From: 2-01-FULL-39-10-A sp964525395
Lineage (GTDB): Bacteria > Patescibacteriota > Microgenomatia > Levybacterales > UBA12049
DNA: 64,000 nucleotides
Assembly: GCA_964525395.1 (NCBI GenBank)
Contig: CAZGGU010000003.1
Coordinates: 5,296 to 69,295 of the forward strand
Direction of reading: 5' to 3'
In this document: one piece after another, positions 22,640 through 31,855 of the stretch
How the letters are laid out: every line of letters begins with the position of its first letter
Numbering within the stretch: position 1 is the first letter of the stretch
Made by a program: the position numbers and the translations under genes
Notes under the pieces: model-generated
Databases searched by the model: none
What the model was told of the DNA's origin: nothing
Seen by the model: only the letters and a program-made list of their open reading frames with translations

Positions 22640-23568
22640 AAATTAGTGTAATTATTCCAAATTATAATGGTGAGGAATTGCTAAAGAGAAATATTCCTAA
22701 GGTCATTGTGGCACTTCTTGAATATTCAGGACCTAAAGAAATTATTATAGCTGATGATGCATCTACTGATAATTCAATAGAAGTAATAAAAAAAATAATT
22801 CAAGAAAATAAAAACGTTGATATAAAACTAGTGGACTCAATCGTTAATCGCGGATTTTCTTCCAATGTTAATGCTGGAGTGAATGTTTCAGTGGGGGACA
22901 TAATAATTTTACTTAATACGGATGTTGCCCCAAAGAAGAATTTTTTAAAGCCGCTTCTTGCTCATTTTTCTGACGAAAAAACATTTGCAGTGGGGTCTTT
23001 AGATGAAAGTATTGAGGGCAGTAGAACTGTTTTAAGAGGAAGAGGTATTGGACAATTTAAGCGAGGATTTTTAGTTCATAAAGCGGGAGAATTAGATAAA
23101 GACAATACGCTTTGGGTAAGCGGAGGAAGTAGTGCGTTTAGAAAAAGTATTTGGGATAAATTAGGAGGACTTGATGAAAACTTTGACCCCTTTTATTGGG
23201 AAGATATAGATTTGTCATTTAGAGCATTGAAATCTGGATATAAAATTTATTTTGAGAAAGAATCTGTAGTTGTTCATGAGCATGAAAAAGGAAGTATAAA
23301 AAATGAATTTAGTTCAAAAAAAATTAAAAAAATCGCTTATAGGAACCAGATTATGTTTATTTGGAAAAATACTAATTTTGGTACTTTAATTTCTAACATT
23401 TTTTGGCTACCATATCATTTGATAAAAACTTTAGTAAATGGTGACAGTTCATTTGTTAAGGGATTTATCTTAGCAGTAATTAAATTACCAAGAATAATAG
23501 GTGGTCGAAGAAAAGCTCAGAAATTATTTTCGCTATCAGATTCTCAGGTGACTCAAAGTATTCAATGA
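22636..23568 (+). CDS. GT2 glycosyltransferase
   Basis: 310 aa. VIIPNYNGEELLKRN, IIADDASTDNS, NRGFSSNVNAGV, LLNTDVAPK (metal site Asp) and FDPFYWEDIDLSFRALKSG (catalytic region) mark an inverting GT-A enzyme of the rhamnosyl/N-acetylglucosaminyl type. A hydrophobic stretch near 255-275 (ISNIFWLPYHLIKTLV) may bind the membrane. It is translationally coupled to both neighbours by four-base overlaps. The specific sugar is unknown. Confidence 0.82.
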   Translation: MKISVIIPNYNGEELLKRNIPKVIVALLEYSGPKEIIIADDASTDNSIEVIKKIIQENKNVDIKLVDSIVNRGFSSNVNAGVNVSVGDIIILLNTDVAPKKNFLKPLLAHFSDEKTFAVGSLDESIEGSRTVLRGRGIGQFKRGFLVHKAGELDKDNTLWVSGGSSAFRKSIWDKLGGLDENFDPFYWEDIDLSFRALKSGYKIYFEKESVVVHEHEKGSIKNEFSSKKIKKIAYRNQIMFIWKNTNFGTLISNIFWLPYHLIKTLVNGDSSFVKGFILAVIKLPRIIGGRRKAQKLFSLSDSQVTQSIQ

Positions 23569-24266
23569 AATTATCAATAATCATTCCGGTTTACAACGAA
23601 GAAAAAACAATTGCAAAAATAATAGATCGCGTAAATGCGGTTAAGATTCCCGGTGTGCAGAAAGAAGTTATTGTTGTTGATGATGGGTCGACTGATAAAA
23701 CAGTAAGTAAGATTAATAAAAATAAAGTTAAGTTTTTTGAAAACCCAGTAAATATGGGAAAGGGTGCAGCTGTAAAAAACGGGATTGATCATGCTACTGG
23801 GGATTATGTAATTATTCAGGATGCTGATCTTGAATATGATCCCGAATTCATTAAAATTCTCATGAAGCCAATATTGGATAAAAAGGCAAAGGTGGTTTAT
23901 GGAACAAGGCTTAAAAGAATGCCGCATTTTAAAGGAGAAGAGAAAAACTTCAGATTTTTACTTCATTATTTGGGCAATAGAGGTTTAAGTTTGGTAACAA
24001 GTGTTTTATATGGAAGCTGGATCACTGATATGGAGACATGTTACAAATTATTTCCAACGAAAGCTGGTAAGAATTTTAAGTTAAGAGCAAAAAGATTTGA
24101 TTTTGAACCAGAGATTACTGCAAAACTCTTAAAAAAAGGCTATAAAATTTTAGAAGTTCCGATTACTACAATTCCGAGAGGATTCGATGAGGGAAAAAAA
24201 TTAAGAACATTTCATGATGGTTCAATTGCACTTTACACCTTAGTTAAATACAGGATTTATGATTAA
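23565..24266 (+). CDS. GT2 polyprenyl-phosphate sugar synthase (DPM1-like)
   Basis: 233 aa. IIIPVYNEEKTI, VIVVDDGSTDKT (DDGS 39-42), MGKGAAVKNG, IIQDADLEYDP (DAD 86-88), then TDMETCYKLFP and RFDFEPEITAKLLKKG, all typical of DPM1-type enzymes. It should charge polyprenyl phosphate with a hexose. Three GT-C enzymes in tandem follow directly, the first overlapping by eight bases, and they could all use this product. Confidence 0.85.
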   Translation: MKLSIIIPVYNEEKTIAKIIDRVNAVKIPGVQKEVIVVDDGSTDKTVSKINKNKVKFFENPVNMGKGAAVKNGIDHATGDYVIIQDADLEYDPEFIKILMKPILDKKAKVVYGTRLKRMPHFKGEEKNFRFLLHYLGNRGLSLVTSVLYGSWITDMETCYKLFPTKAGKNFKLRAKRFDFEPEITAKLLKKGYKILEVPITTIPRGFDEGKKLRTFHDGSIALYTLVKYRIYD

Positions 24267-25947
24267 TTCTGTCCTAAAATATAGGATCTACATTTTGCTG
24301 GTTCTTATTTTTTTAATTGGAGCATTCTTAAGATTTTATAGAATAAGTGATGTTCCAGTTTCTTTATATTGGGACGAGGTGTCTTCTGCTTATAACTCAT
24401 TTTCACTTTTGCATACTGGAAAGGATGAGTTCGGAAAAACTCTTCCACTTCTTTTTAGAGCTTTTGAAGACTATAAAACTCCAGCCAATATTTATTTGAT
24501 GATTGTCCCGGTAGCGCTATTTGGCCTAAATGAGTTTAGCGCAAGATTTACCTCAGCATTTCTAGGATCATTACTAATTATCGTTACATTTTTTCTCGTA
24601 CGTGAACTTTTTGGGAAAAAAATAAGAGTCTATGGAAGAGATATTAATACAGATTTTGTAGGATTATTATCAGCATTTTTGCTTGGAATATCTCCTTGGG
24701 CGCTGCAATTTTCACGTACTGGTTTTGAAGCAAATTCAGGACTTTTTTTCGTAGTTTCGGCAATTACATTATTTTTGGGTGGTATAAATCGAAATAGTAG
24801 AAATTACTATTTTATTTCAATGGCCACTTTTGCTATTAGTTTATATTTTTATAGAAGTATATGGGTCTTTGTTCCATTAATGCTTCTTAGTTTATTTATT
24901 ATTTTTAGAAAAGAGATCTTAGATAAGAAAAATATTAAAAATACTATTCTCGGGATAATTATCTTTGGTGTACTTGTGGCTCCTTTTGCTCCCACAATGA
25001 TTTCTAAGCAAGGAATGACACGAACTAGGCAAGTTAATGTTATTTCTAATTCTGTTGAGAGAACATATGCAAATGCAAAACTTCAGGATTCAGCAGGAAA
25101 TACATTCATTTCAAGAATTGTCTATAACAGAAGAATCGCATATGTCGAAATAATAATCGGAAATTATACGAAACATTTTCGTCCAGCATATTTGTTCTTG
25201 AGGGGAGATGCTAATAATAGACATTCTGTAGAGGGGATGGGGGTAATGTATGTTTGGGAATCTATCTTTTTATTATTAGGATTGTTTCTTCTTATGCATG
25301 TTAATAAAAGGACAAGATATATAATTGTTCTTTGGCTTTTAATCGCTCCAATTCCTGCTGCTTTATCTGTTCCTTCACCGCATGCACTGAGGAGCATGAA
25401 TATGCTTCCTACCTTACAAATACTAAGTGCCTTGGGATTAGTCTTTATTTTTTATTACCTAAGAGGGAAGATGAAATTTGTTTATTTAGTATTTATTTTT
25501 GGTGTAATCGCTATCTATTTTATTCGTTATTTTTTTTCTTATTATGACTATACCGCGTTTAAGACAAGCGCAGACTGGGCAGATGGATATAAGCAGCTAG
25601 CGACATATATGGAGGAAAATGAAAATAAATATGACAAGCTGGTCGTTTCAGGACACTATTGGCAACCCTATGTCTATTTTCTCTTTTATAAAAATTATGA
25701 TCCGAAGTCTTTTCAGGAGAGCGGTTCAAAATCAGGTTTTGGAAAGTATATTTTTGGCGGAACAAGCTGGGATATGAATGGAAAAGAGCTAGGGGATCAG
25801 AATTTAGAAAAGCTCGCTGGTTCAAAAAAGATTTTAGTTGCCTTGTCTCCTATTGAGTATGAGCTTCAAAAAGATAATATAGAAGTTGTAAAAGAAATAA
25901 AAAACCATAATAATGAACTAGTGTTTATTATTGGCACTCTTAAGTGA
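24259..25947 (+). CDS. GT-C glycosyltransferase (PMT/ArnT-like), tandem copy 1
   Basis: 562 aa with about 11 helices. The first outer loop has YWDEVSSAYNSFSLLHTGKDEFGKTLPL, given as YWDEVSSAYNSF and GKDEFGKTLPL, with the catalytic-type Asp-Glu; DYKTPANIYL and RFTSAFLGSLL follow. The C-terminal outer segment (about 435-562) is soluble and follows the last helix. It belongs to the GT39/GT83-like enzymes that use polyprenyl-phosphate sugars. This is the first of three tandem paralogues sharing WDE-YN-GKDE-G-LP-DYK-P, and it probably arose by duplication. It overlaps its neighbours. Confidence 0.82.
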   Translation: MINSVLKYRIYILLVLIFLIGAFLRFYRISDVPVSLYWDEVSSAYNSFSLLHTGKDEFGKTLPLLFRAFEDYKTPANIYLMIVPVALFGLNEFSARFTSAFLGSLLIIVTFFLVRELFGKKIRVYGRDINTDFVGLLSAFLLGISPWALQFSRTGFEANSGLFFVVSAITLFLGGINRNSRNYYFISMATFAISLYFYRSIWVFVPLMLLSLFIIFRKEILDKKNIKNTILGIIIFGVLVAPFAPTMISKQGMTRTRQVNVISNSVERTYANAKLQDSAGNTFISRIVYNRRIAYVEIIIGNYTKHFRPAYLFLRGDANNRHSVEGMGVMYVWESIFLLLGLFLLMHVNKRTRYIIVLWLLIAPIPAALSVPSPHALRSMNMLPTLQILSALGLVFIFYYLRGKMKFVYLVFIFGVIAIYFIRYFFSYYDYTAFKTSADWADGYKQLATYMEENENKYDKLVVSGHYWQPYVYFLFYKNYDPKSFQESGSKSGFGKYIFGGTSWDMNGKELGDQNLEKLAGSKKILVALSPIEYELQKDNIEVVKEIKNHNNELVFIIGTLK

Positions 25948-27575
25948 AAAAATTCTTAAAACCTAAATATATCCTATTTGTCATTGTTTTACTCGCAGCA
26001 TTTCTGCGATTTTATAATCTGTCGATAAATCCTCCAGCATTAAATTGGGATGAAGCAGCGCTTGGATATAATGCTTATTTGCTTGGAATAGATGGTAAAG
26101 ATGAATTCGGTAAGACTTTACCACTAGCCTTTATCGAGTCTTACGGAGATTATAAGCCTGTTGTTTATTCATACCTCTCGATCGTTCCGGTAAGAATATT
26201 TGGTTTGAATGAATTAGGTGTGAGATTTTTGAGTGCATTTTTAGGAACATTTACTGTTCTTTTAACATATTTTTTAGTTAAGCAAATTTTTTATAAGAAA
26301 GAAAATGAAAATATTGAATCGATCGCTTTATTTTCTTCCTTTATAATTGCAATTTCTCCTTGGACGATAATGCTTTCTCGAGGCGCTTATGAAGCAAATG
26401 TCTCAACTTTTTTTATTGTTCTTGGAATTTTATTTTTTCTTTATGCAGTTAATAAAAAGATTTGGTTTTTAGTTCCTTCTGCTATTTCTCTGGCGATCAC
26501 TTTTTACACATTTAACACTGCGAGAATATTCATACCTTTAGTCATAGTCGTTATGGCAATTGTTTTTAGAAAAGTTCTAATTAAAAATTATAAACAGGTA
26601 CTAATCTCAGGAATTGTAGGATTAATTATTCTTCTTCCTACGCTCCCTTTTTTATTTTCTCCTCAGGCTAAAATTAGATTTCAGGAAGTAAATATCTTTA
26701 GTAATCCGAAAATTGTTGAAGATTCTAATCAATACATTGTTAATGACAATGGTGCAATTTGGTCCAAGATTATTCACAACAGGAGAGTTTTGTATGGAAT
26801 TGAATTTTCGAAACATTATTTTGATAATTTAAATCCTGATTTCTTATTTATAAAAGGAGATGGGAATCCGAGATTTTCAACTCAGGACGTAGGTCAGTTA
26901 TATTTAATTGAACTGCCATTTTTGATTTCGGGAATATTTTTACTTTTCAGAAAAAGAGAAGGGCATTATTGGCTCATACCTGTCTGGTTTCTTTTAGGAA
27001 TTATTCCAGCTGCTACAGCACGAGAGACGCCTCATGCTTTAAGAATTGAAACTGTAATTCCGATGCTACAAATCTTGGTGGCTTATGGAGCAGTAAATCT
27101 AATCATCATGATGAAGAAATATAGAGGTGTAGCATATAGTTTGATTATACTTTTTATGTTAGGAAGTTTGATCTATTTTTATCATGGTTTGATTTTTCAC
27201 TATCCAAGAGAGTATTCATCTGAATGGCAGTATCCGTATAAGGAGGCTGTTGCATTCGCAAATAAGAATAAAGATAAATATTCATCAGTTTTGGTCACAG
27301 AAAAACTTGGCAGACCTTATATCTACTTTTTACTTTATGGAAAAGTAAGTCCAGTAGAATTCAGACAGAGTTCTAAGATTGACAGGGAGGCGCTGGGATT
27401 TGTACATGTGAGAAGTTTTGATAAATATAAATTCGTAAATGAAATAGAGAAGGAGCAAGAAAGTGGCGTTTTATATATCGATGTTCCAAATAACTTGCCA
27501 AAAGACGTGAAAGTTTTGAAGGAATTCAGATTGTTAAATGGAGACCAGGGCTTAGTGGCATATGAAAAAAATTGA
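25944..27575 (+). CDS. GT-C glycosyltransferase (PMT/ArnT-like), tandem copy 2
   Basis: 543 aa, GTG start at 25944 overlapping the previous stop by four bases. The loop motif is NWDEAALGYNAYLLGIDGKDEFG, given as NWDEAALGYNAY and GKDEFG, then SYGDYKPVVYSYLSI and GVRFLSAFLGTF. About 11 helices and a C-terminal outer segment (YIYFLLYGKVSPVEF) follow. It is a close paralogue of the genes on both sides, with the key Asp-Glu kept. It is expected to glycosylate an outer-face acceptor from a polyprenyl-phosphate donor. Confidence 0.82.
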   Translation: MKKFLKPKYILFVIVLLAAFLRFYNLSINPPALNWDEAALGYNAYLLGIDGKDEFGKTLPLAFIESYGDYKPVVYSYLSIVPVRIFGLNELGVRFLSAFLGTFTVLLTYFLVKQIFYKKENENIESIALFSSFIIAISPWTIMLSRGAYEANVSTFFIVLGILFFLYAVNKKIWFLVPSAISLAITFYTFNTARIFIPLVIVVMAIVFRKVLIKNYKQVLISGIVGLIILLPTLPFLFSPQAKIRFQEVNIFSNPKIVEDSNQYIVNDNGAIWSKIIHNRRVLYGIEFSKHYFDNLNPDFLFIKGDGNPRFSTQDVGQLYLIELPFLISGIFLLFRKREGHYWLIPVWFLLGIIPAATARETPHALRIETVIPMLQILVAYGAVNLIIMMKKYRGVAYSLIILFMLGSLIYFYHGLIFHYPREYSSEWQYPYKEAVAFANKNKDKYSSVLVTEKLGRPYIYFLLYGKVSPVEFRQSSKIDREALGFVHVRSFDKYKFVNEIEKEQESGVLYIDVPNNLPKDVKVLKEFRLLNGDQGLVAYEKN

Positions 27576-29211
27576 TTTTAAAATTATCATATTGTTCTTA
27601 GGAATTGTTTTACTAGCAATTTTTTTAAGATTTTCGCATCTCGATCAAACTCCACCCTCACTAAATTGGGATGAAACATCATGGGGTTACAATGCATATT
27701 CAATTTTAATGACAGGAAAAGACGAGTATGGATCAAAGCTCCCATTGATAATTAGATCGTTTAATGATTACAAGCCTGGGCTTTATGCCTATTTACTAAT
27801 TCCATTCATCTCTGTATTTGGGCTCTCAGATTTTATTGTTCGTTTTCCAAATGCATTATTTGGGGTTTTGACTGTAATTACTACTTATTTCCTTGCAAAG
27901 GAATTGTTTAAAAATAGAGCTATAGCATTTATTAGTATGTTTCTCATGGCAATTTCTCCGTGGAGTATTCAGTTTTCTAGATTTGCTCATGAAGGTATCG
28001 TGGGACTTGAGTTCAACTTACTTATGGCGTTTTTCTTTATTAAGGGAATGAAGAATCCTAAATTGTTATGTTTATCAGCACTTTTTGCAGGATTGTCTCT
28101 GTATAGTTATCAAAATGAAAAAGTTTTTGTTCCTCTGTTTGGCTTAATACTTTTAGTTGCTTACATTAAAGATTTTATAATAGTCCCAAAGAAATATATA
28201 AGTGCAGCTTTTATGGTGGGTTTAGTCGTAGCTTTGCCTATTATTTATATAACTTTGACTAATCCTGCATCTTTAACTCGTGCCAAAGGAGCAAGTTTTC
28301 TAAATAATCCAATTGGAGTGCTTAGACAAGACCAGCCGGAAAGAATTTTAAAGGATAAGAATAATGGTGATGTCATAGGATTGGCAATTGATAACAGGAG
28401 GATTTCATATGTCAAAGAAATTGTAGGGAATTATTTAGTTCATTACGATCCTAACTTTTTGTTTATAAATGGCGATGTTATTCCAAGACATCAAGCATCA
28501 GGAATGGGCCACTTATATCTAATCGAACTGCCTTTCCTATTGTTGGGTTTGTATTTTTTTGTTTTCGGTAAATTTGACCGAAAAAGTAAGATTTTTGTAA
28601 TTCTTTGGATACTCATTGTGCCAATTGCTGCGTCGATTACATGGGATGTTCCTAATTCAGGGAGGACATTAAATTTCTTGCCCACCTTCCAAATGATAAT
28701 TGCGATAGGGATAGTTAGCTTCTATTTCATAATAAAAAATGCTAAATTCCACAGATATATTAAATATGGAATTTTTGGAGTGATAATCTTACTTGCTACT
28801 TTTAATTTTATTTACTATCTAAATCAATACTTTGTTCAATATAGATACTTTAATTCTCAAGCTTGGCAATATGGCTATAATCAGATCATTCCAGTAATAG
28901 AAAAAGAATATCCGAATTATAAAAAAATTCATGTAGGCACTATGGTTCCTCTTGATCAGTCATATATTTTCTTTTTATATGGTTTGAGATTTGATCCAGC
29001 TACTTATCAAAAAACATCATCTTCAGGTGAGTATCAGGCAAATCATAATTTCGATAAGTTTGAATTTTCAAATTTTGATTGGAAAGACAGAAAATCTGGA
29101 GAACTTTATATAGGAAAAGCTAATCAATTTTCTGGAGTTGAGGAATCAAATATTATAAAAAGGATTAAATTCCTTGATGGGTCATCAGATATTTTAATAG
29201 TAAAAAATTAA
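27562..29211 (+). CDS. GT-C glycosyltransferase (PMT/ArnT-like), tandem copy 3
   Basis: 549 aa; its start overlaps copy 2 by 14 bases. NWDETSWGYNAYSILMTGKDEYG, given as NWDETSWGYNAY and GKDEYG, then DYKPGLYAYLLIP, keeps the same layout as copies 1 and 2. The C-terminal outer part contains QSYIFFLYGLRFDP, parallel to YIYFLLYG in copy 2. The three-gene array ends here; a strong internal promoter follows. Confidence 0.82.
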   Translation: MKKIDFKIIILFLGIVLLAIFLRFSHLDQTPPSLNWDETSWGYNAYSILMTGKDEYGSKLPLIIRSFNDYKPGLYAYLLIPFISVFGLSDFIVRFPNALFGVLTVITTYFLAKELFKNRAIAFISMFLMAISPWSIQFSRFAHEGIVGLEFNLLMAFFFIKGMKNPKLLCLSALFAGLSLYSYQNEKVFVPLFGLILLVAYIKDFIIVPKKYISAAFMVGLVVALPIIYITLTNPASLTRAKGASFLNNPIGVLRQDQPERILKDKNNGDVIGLAIDNRRISYVKEIVGNYLVHYDPNFLFINGDVIPRHQASGMGHLYLIELPFLLLGLYFFVFGKFDRKSKIFVILWILIVPIAASITWDVPNSGRTLNFLPTFQMIIAIGIVSFYFIIKNAKFHRYIKYGIFGVIILLATFNFIYYLNQYFVQYRYFNSQAWQYGYNQIIPVIEKEYPNYKKIHVGTMVPLDQSYIFFLYGLRFDPATYQKTSSSGEYQANHNFDKFEFSNFDWKDRKSGELYIGKANQFSGVEESNIIKRIKFLDGSSDILIVKN

Positions 29212-29221
29212 ATTAATAAAG

Positions 29222-29252
29222 TTGACAGAAATTATCTGTATCGTGCTAAAAT
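29222..29252 (+). promoter_or_regulatory. Internal promoter after the GT-C array
   Basis: Consensus TTGACA (29222-29227), a 19-nt spacer and TAAAAT (29247-29252) preceded by TGC (extended -10). It ends 5 nt before ATG 29258. Confidence 0.65.
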
Positions 29253-29257
29253 AAATT

Positions 29258-30973
29258 ATGAAGCTAAATAGAATTAAATTAAAAGTAAAGGAGTTAATAA
29301 AAAATCAGAATTTTTGGATATTTTTAGCCTTTTTTATCTTCGTAGCAGCGATATTTATAATTGATAGTAAGCATGAGAGATATCCTGACGAATTTGACAA
29401 TATTTTAGGTGGAAAGTACTTATTACAAGGTAAATTAATCTATAAAGATTGGTTTACTCATCATGGACCTTTTTCATATGTGGTTGCAGCTGTAGTAAAT
29501 TTATTTAGCTTTAATTCCTTTGTTCTTTTTAGATTCTTCTATGCAATATTTTTACTTTTGCTAACATTTGGTTCATATTTTTATATCAAGTCTAGCCTTA
29601 AAACAGTTGAAACTAAATTTTATTTATTTTTTATATTCTTTTTGGGATTAGCATCAACATATTTCTGGGGACAAATGCTTCTCGCTGATAATCTGGCAGC
29701 TTTTCTTCTAACTCCAGTTTTTGCATTGGTCTTTTTGAAATCAATCAATAATTTGAAGTTTAGTACAAAAGATTTTATTTTTATTTCAGTATTTTCATTC
29801 CTCGCGTTGATGAGCGCACTAACATATTCGTATTTAGTGGCGGGTGTTTATGGTTTTGTATTTATTTATTACTTATACCAAGAAAGAAGGAAGTCTGACC
29901 CAATATATTTATTGAAAATGATTGGTGTAATTCTATTGCCATTTGTTTTATTCCTACTTTATTTAATTGTCACGGGATCTTTAGGAAGCTATTTTTATGA
30001 TGCAGTGAAATTTAATCGAGATTTTTATATCTACTATCCAGGATTTGAAGGAAAACCTCCCTCAAATCCAATTAGATACGGAATTATCATGCTTCAAGGT
30101 TTTCATAATAATTTTTCTTCGATGATGCTAGGCGTTAGAGATTTCAATTTCACTTATCCATTTAACATTTCTCTAGGTGTCGCCAATACAGCTCTCGCAA
30201 TTTATTTAATTCTTAAAAAGAAATATTTACCAGTTTTACTTCTCGTAGGTGTTTTAGTGTATGCAAATGCAAGAACTAATCCTTTTAGTTCTGCTGAAAC
30301 TGACTATCAGTCAGCAGTTTACATAATGATCTCTCTTTTTAATCTTTGTTTCGTAATCCCTGCGCTTTATAGAGAAATAAACATTTCATCAGATTCAGCT
30401 AAAAAAATTATTTGTGGAGTACTTTTTATACTGGTATTAGTTTATAGCTTTTTCTGTTTCACATTTATATTAAGAAAGTTTTCTTATAAAGCTTATGATA
30501 AATATATGGGATTGGCTTCCTCTATCTATGACGGTCCTAGAATCGCACCTGTGATGAATAGAATTGTTCCTAGTGATCATTATTCCTGGATTGGTCCTTT
30601 TGCATTTGAAGATTTGTATTACTTAGATTCCAAAATCCCTTCTAGATATCAGGTTTTACTTCCAGGAATGGGTAAATCTGAGAAAATTCCCGCTGAAATA
30701 ATTTCAGATTTTGAAAAAAATAAACCTGACGTAATTTATTTTGATAAAGATTTCTTTATTTTAGGGGGTAATCCCGCAGTTTACGGAAAATTCTTTATGG
30801 ACTTCTTAGGAGAGAATTATTACAAGCTTGATGAGATCGATAACGGAGCATATCAGTATTCCGATGGCGTTGATAGATCATTTTTATTTGAACAAAAGCT
30901 TTATATAAGCAAAGATAAAGCGCCTGAGGTAGTTAAGCGACTTAAATCAGAAGGATTAATAATAAATAACTAA
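29258..30973 (+). CDS. GT-C-type membrane glycosyltransferase
   Basis: 571 aa, about 12 helices. The first outer loop has RYPDEFDNILGGKYLLQGKLIY (given as RYPDEFDNILGG and KYLLQGKLIY) and DWFTHHGPFSYVV, a pattern seen in GT-C proteins where Asp-Glu and the following His-His line the active site. The C-terminal third is a soluble outer domain (about 415-571) with PSDHYSWIGPFAFED. It is not a close paralogue of the three genes before it. It has its own leaderless-type promoter, so this gene and those after it can be expressed separately. Confidence 0.75.
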   Translation: MKLNRIKLKVKELIKNQNFWIFLAFFIFVAAIFIIDSKHERYPDEFDNILGGKYLLQGKLIYKDWFTHHGPFSYVVAAVVNLFSFNSFVLFRFFYAIFLLLLTFGSYFYIKSSLKTVETKFYLFFIFFLGLASTYFWGQMLLADNLAAFLLTPVFALVFLKSINNLKFSTKDFIFISVFSFLALMSALTYSYLVAGVYGFVFIYYLYQERRKSDPIYLLKMIGVILLPFVLFLLYLIVTGSLGSYFYDAVKFNRDFYIYYPGFEGKPPSNPIRYGIIMLQGFHNNFSSMMLGVRDFNFTYPFNISLGVANTALAIYLILKKKYLPVLLLVGVLVYANARTNPFSSAETDYQSAVYIMISLFNLCFVIPALYREINISSDSAKKIICGVLFILVLVYSFFCFTFILRKFSYKAYDKYMGLASSIYDGPRIAPVMNRIVPSDHYSWIGPFAFEDLYYLDSKIPSRYQVLLPGMGKSEKIPAEIISDFEKNKPDVIYFDKDFFILGGNPAVYGKFFMDFLGENYYKLDEIDNGAYQYSDGVDRSFLFEQKLYISKDKAPEVVKRLKSEGLIINN

Positions 30974-31827
30974 TGAAAATCTCCGTAGCGCTAGCTGTAT
31001 TTAATGAAGAAAAAAATTTAGAGAGGTGTCTTAAATCTGTCGAAGAGTTAGCTGATGAAATAGTTATAGTAGATGGGTCTTCTAATGATAAAACAGTGGA
31101 GATTGCTAAGAAATTTAAAGCTAAAATTCTCATAAAGGATAATCCTCCCATGTTTCATATCAATAAACAAAAAGCGATTGATATGTGCTTGGGATCGTGG
31201 ATCTTGCAGCTTGATGCGGACGAAGTGGTAAGTCACGAGTTGGCTGAAGAAATAAAGTTAATCAGCAGTTTAAGCGACAAGGAGATTGAAGAATATCAGG
31301 AAAGTGTTAAAAATATTGAAATGCTAAGGCGTCACCAGTCTCTAATTGATAAGCGAGATGGAAAAATTGGGGATGATAAAAAAGAGTATGCAGCATTTTT
31401 CATTCCAAGAGCGAATTTTTTTCTGGGTCGATACTTAAAATATGGGGGAGTTTACCCAGATGGTGTAATCAGGTTATTTAAAAAAGGAAAAGCTTATTTA
31501 CCTTGTAAAGATGTGCATGAACAGTTCGAAGTTTCAGGGCGTGTAGGGTGGCTACAAAATGATTTACTGCACTACGATTCTCCGACATTCGAAAAGTATA
31601 TTAAAAGAAATAATAGATATACGACCTTTATTGCATCGCAGTATAAGGATGAAAATCTTCCAAAGAATCCAATCTATTTTATTAAGTATGTTTTTGTTTT
31701 GCCGATTAAATGGTTTTTCTTAACATTTTTTAGACATAAAGGTTTTCTTGATTCATGGCAAGGATTTGTATTTTCATTTTTTTCTTCATTAAGATTTGCA
31801 ATATCCTACATTAAATACATTAGCTAA
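30973..31827 (+). CDS. GT2 glycosyltransferase (KdtX/WaaE-like)
   Basis: 284 aa. ALAVFNEEKNLERCLKSV, IVIVDGSSNDKT, FKAKILI, HINKQKAIDMC and LQLDADEVVS (DAD metal motif) place it with the KdtX-like transferases. Compared with the gene at 18260 it has an insertion of about 40 residues after DADE that is rich in Glu, Lys and Arg and probably helical. The start codon overlaps the previous stop (TAATG). It acts in the cytosol on a lipid-linked glycan. Confidence 0.82.
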   Translation: MKISVALAVFNEEKNLERCLKSVEELADEIVIVDGSSNDKTVEIAKKFKAKILIKDNPPMFHINKQKAIDMCLGSWILQLDADEVVSHELAEEIKLISSLSDKEIEEYQESVKNIEMLRRHQSLIDKRDGKIGDDKKEYAAFFIPRANFFLGRYLKYGGVYPDGVIRLFKKGKAYLPCKDVHEQFEVSGRVGWLQNDLLHYDSPTFEKYIKRNNRYTTFIASQYKDENLPKNPIYFIKYVFVLPIKWFFLTFFRHKGFLDSWQGFVFSFFSSLRFAISYIKYIS

Positions 31828-31843
31828 TCTTCTTAACATTTTG

Positions 31844-31849
31844 TAGAAT
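31844..31849 (+). promoter_or_regulatory. -10 box before galE
   Basis: TAGAAT in the context TTGTAGAAT, ending 6 nt before ATG 31856. No convincing -35 is seen 16-19 nt upstream. The same TTGTA-x-AAT wording occurs before the genes at 8280 and 17341. Confidence 0.4.
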
Positions 31850-31855
31850 AGAAAT

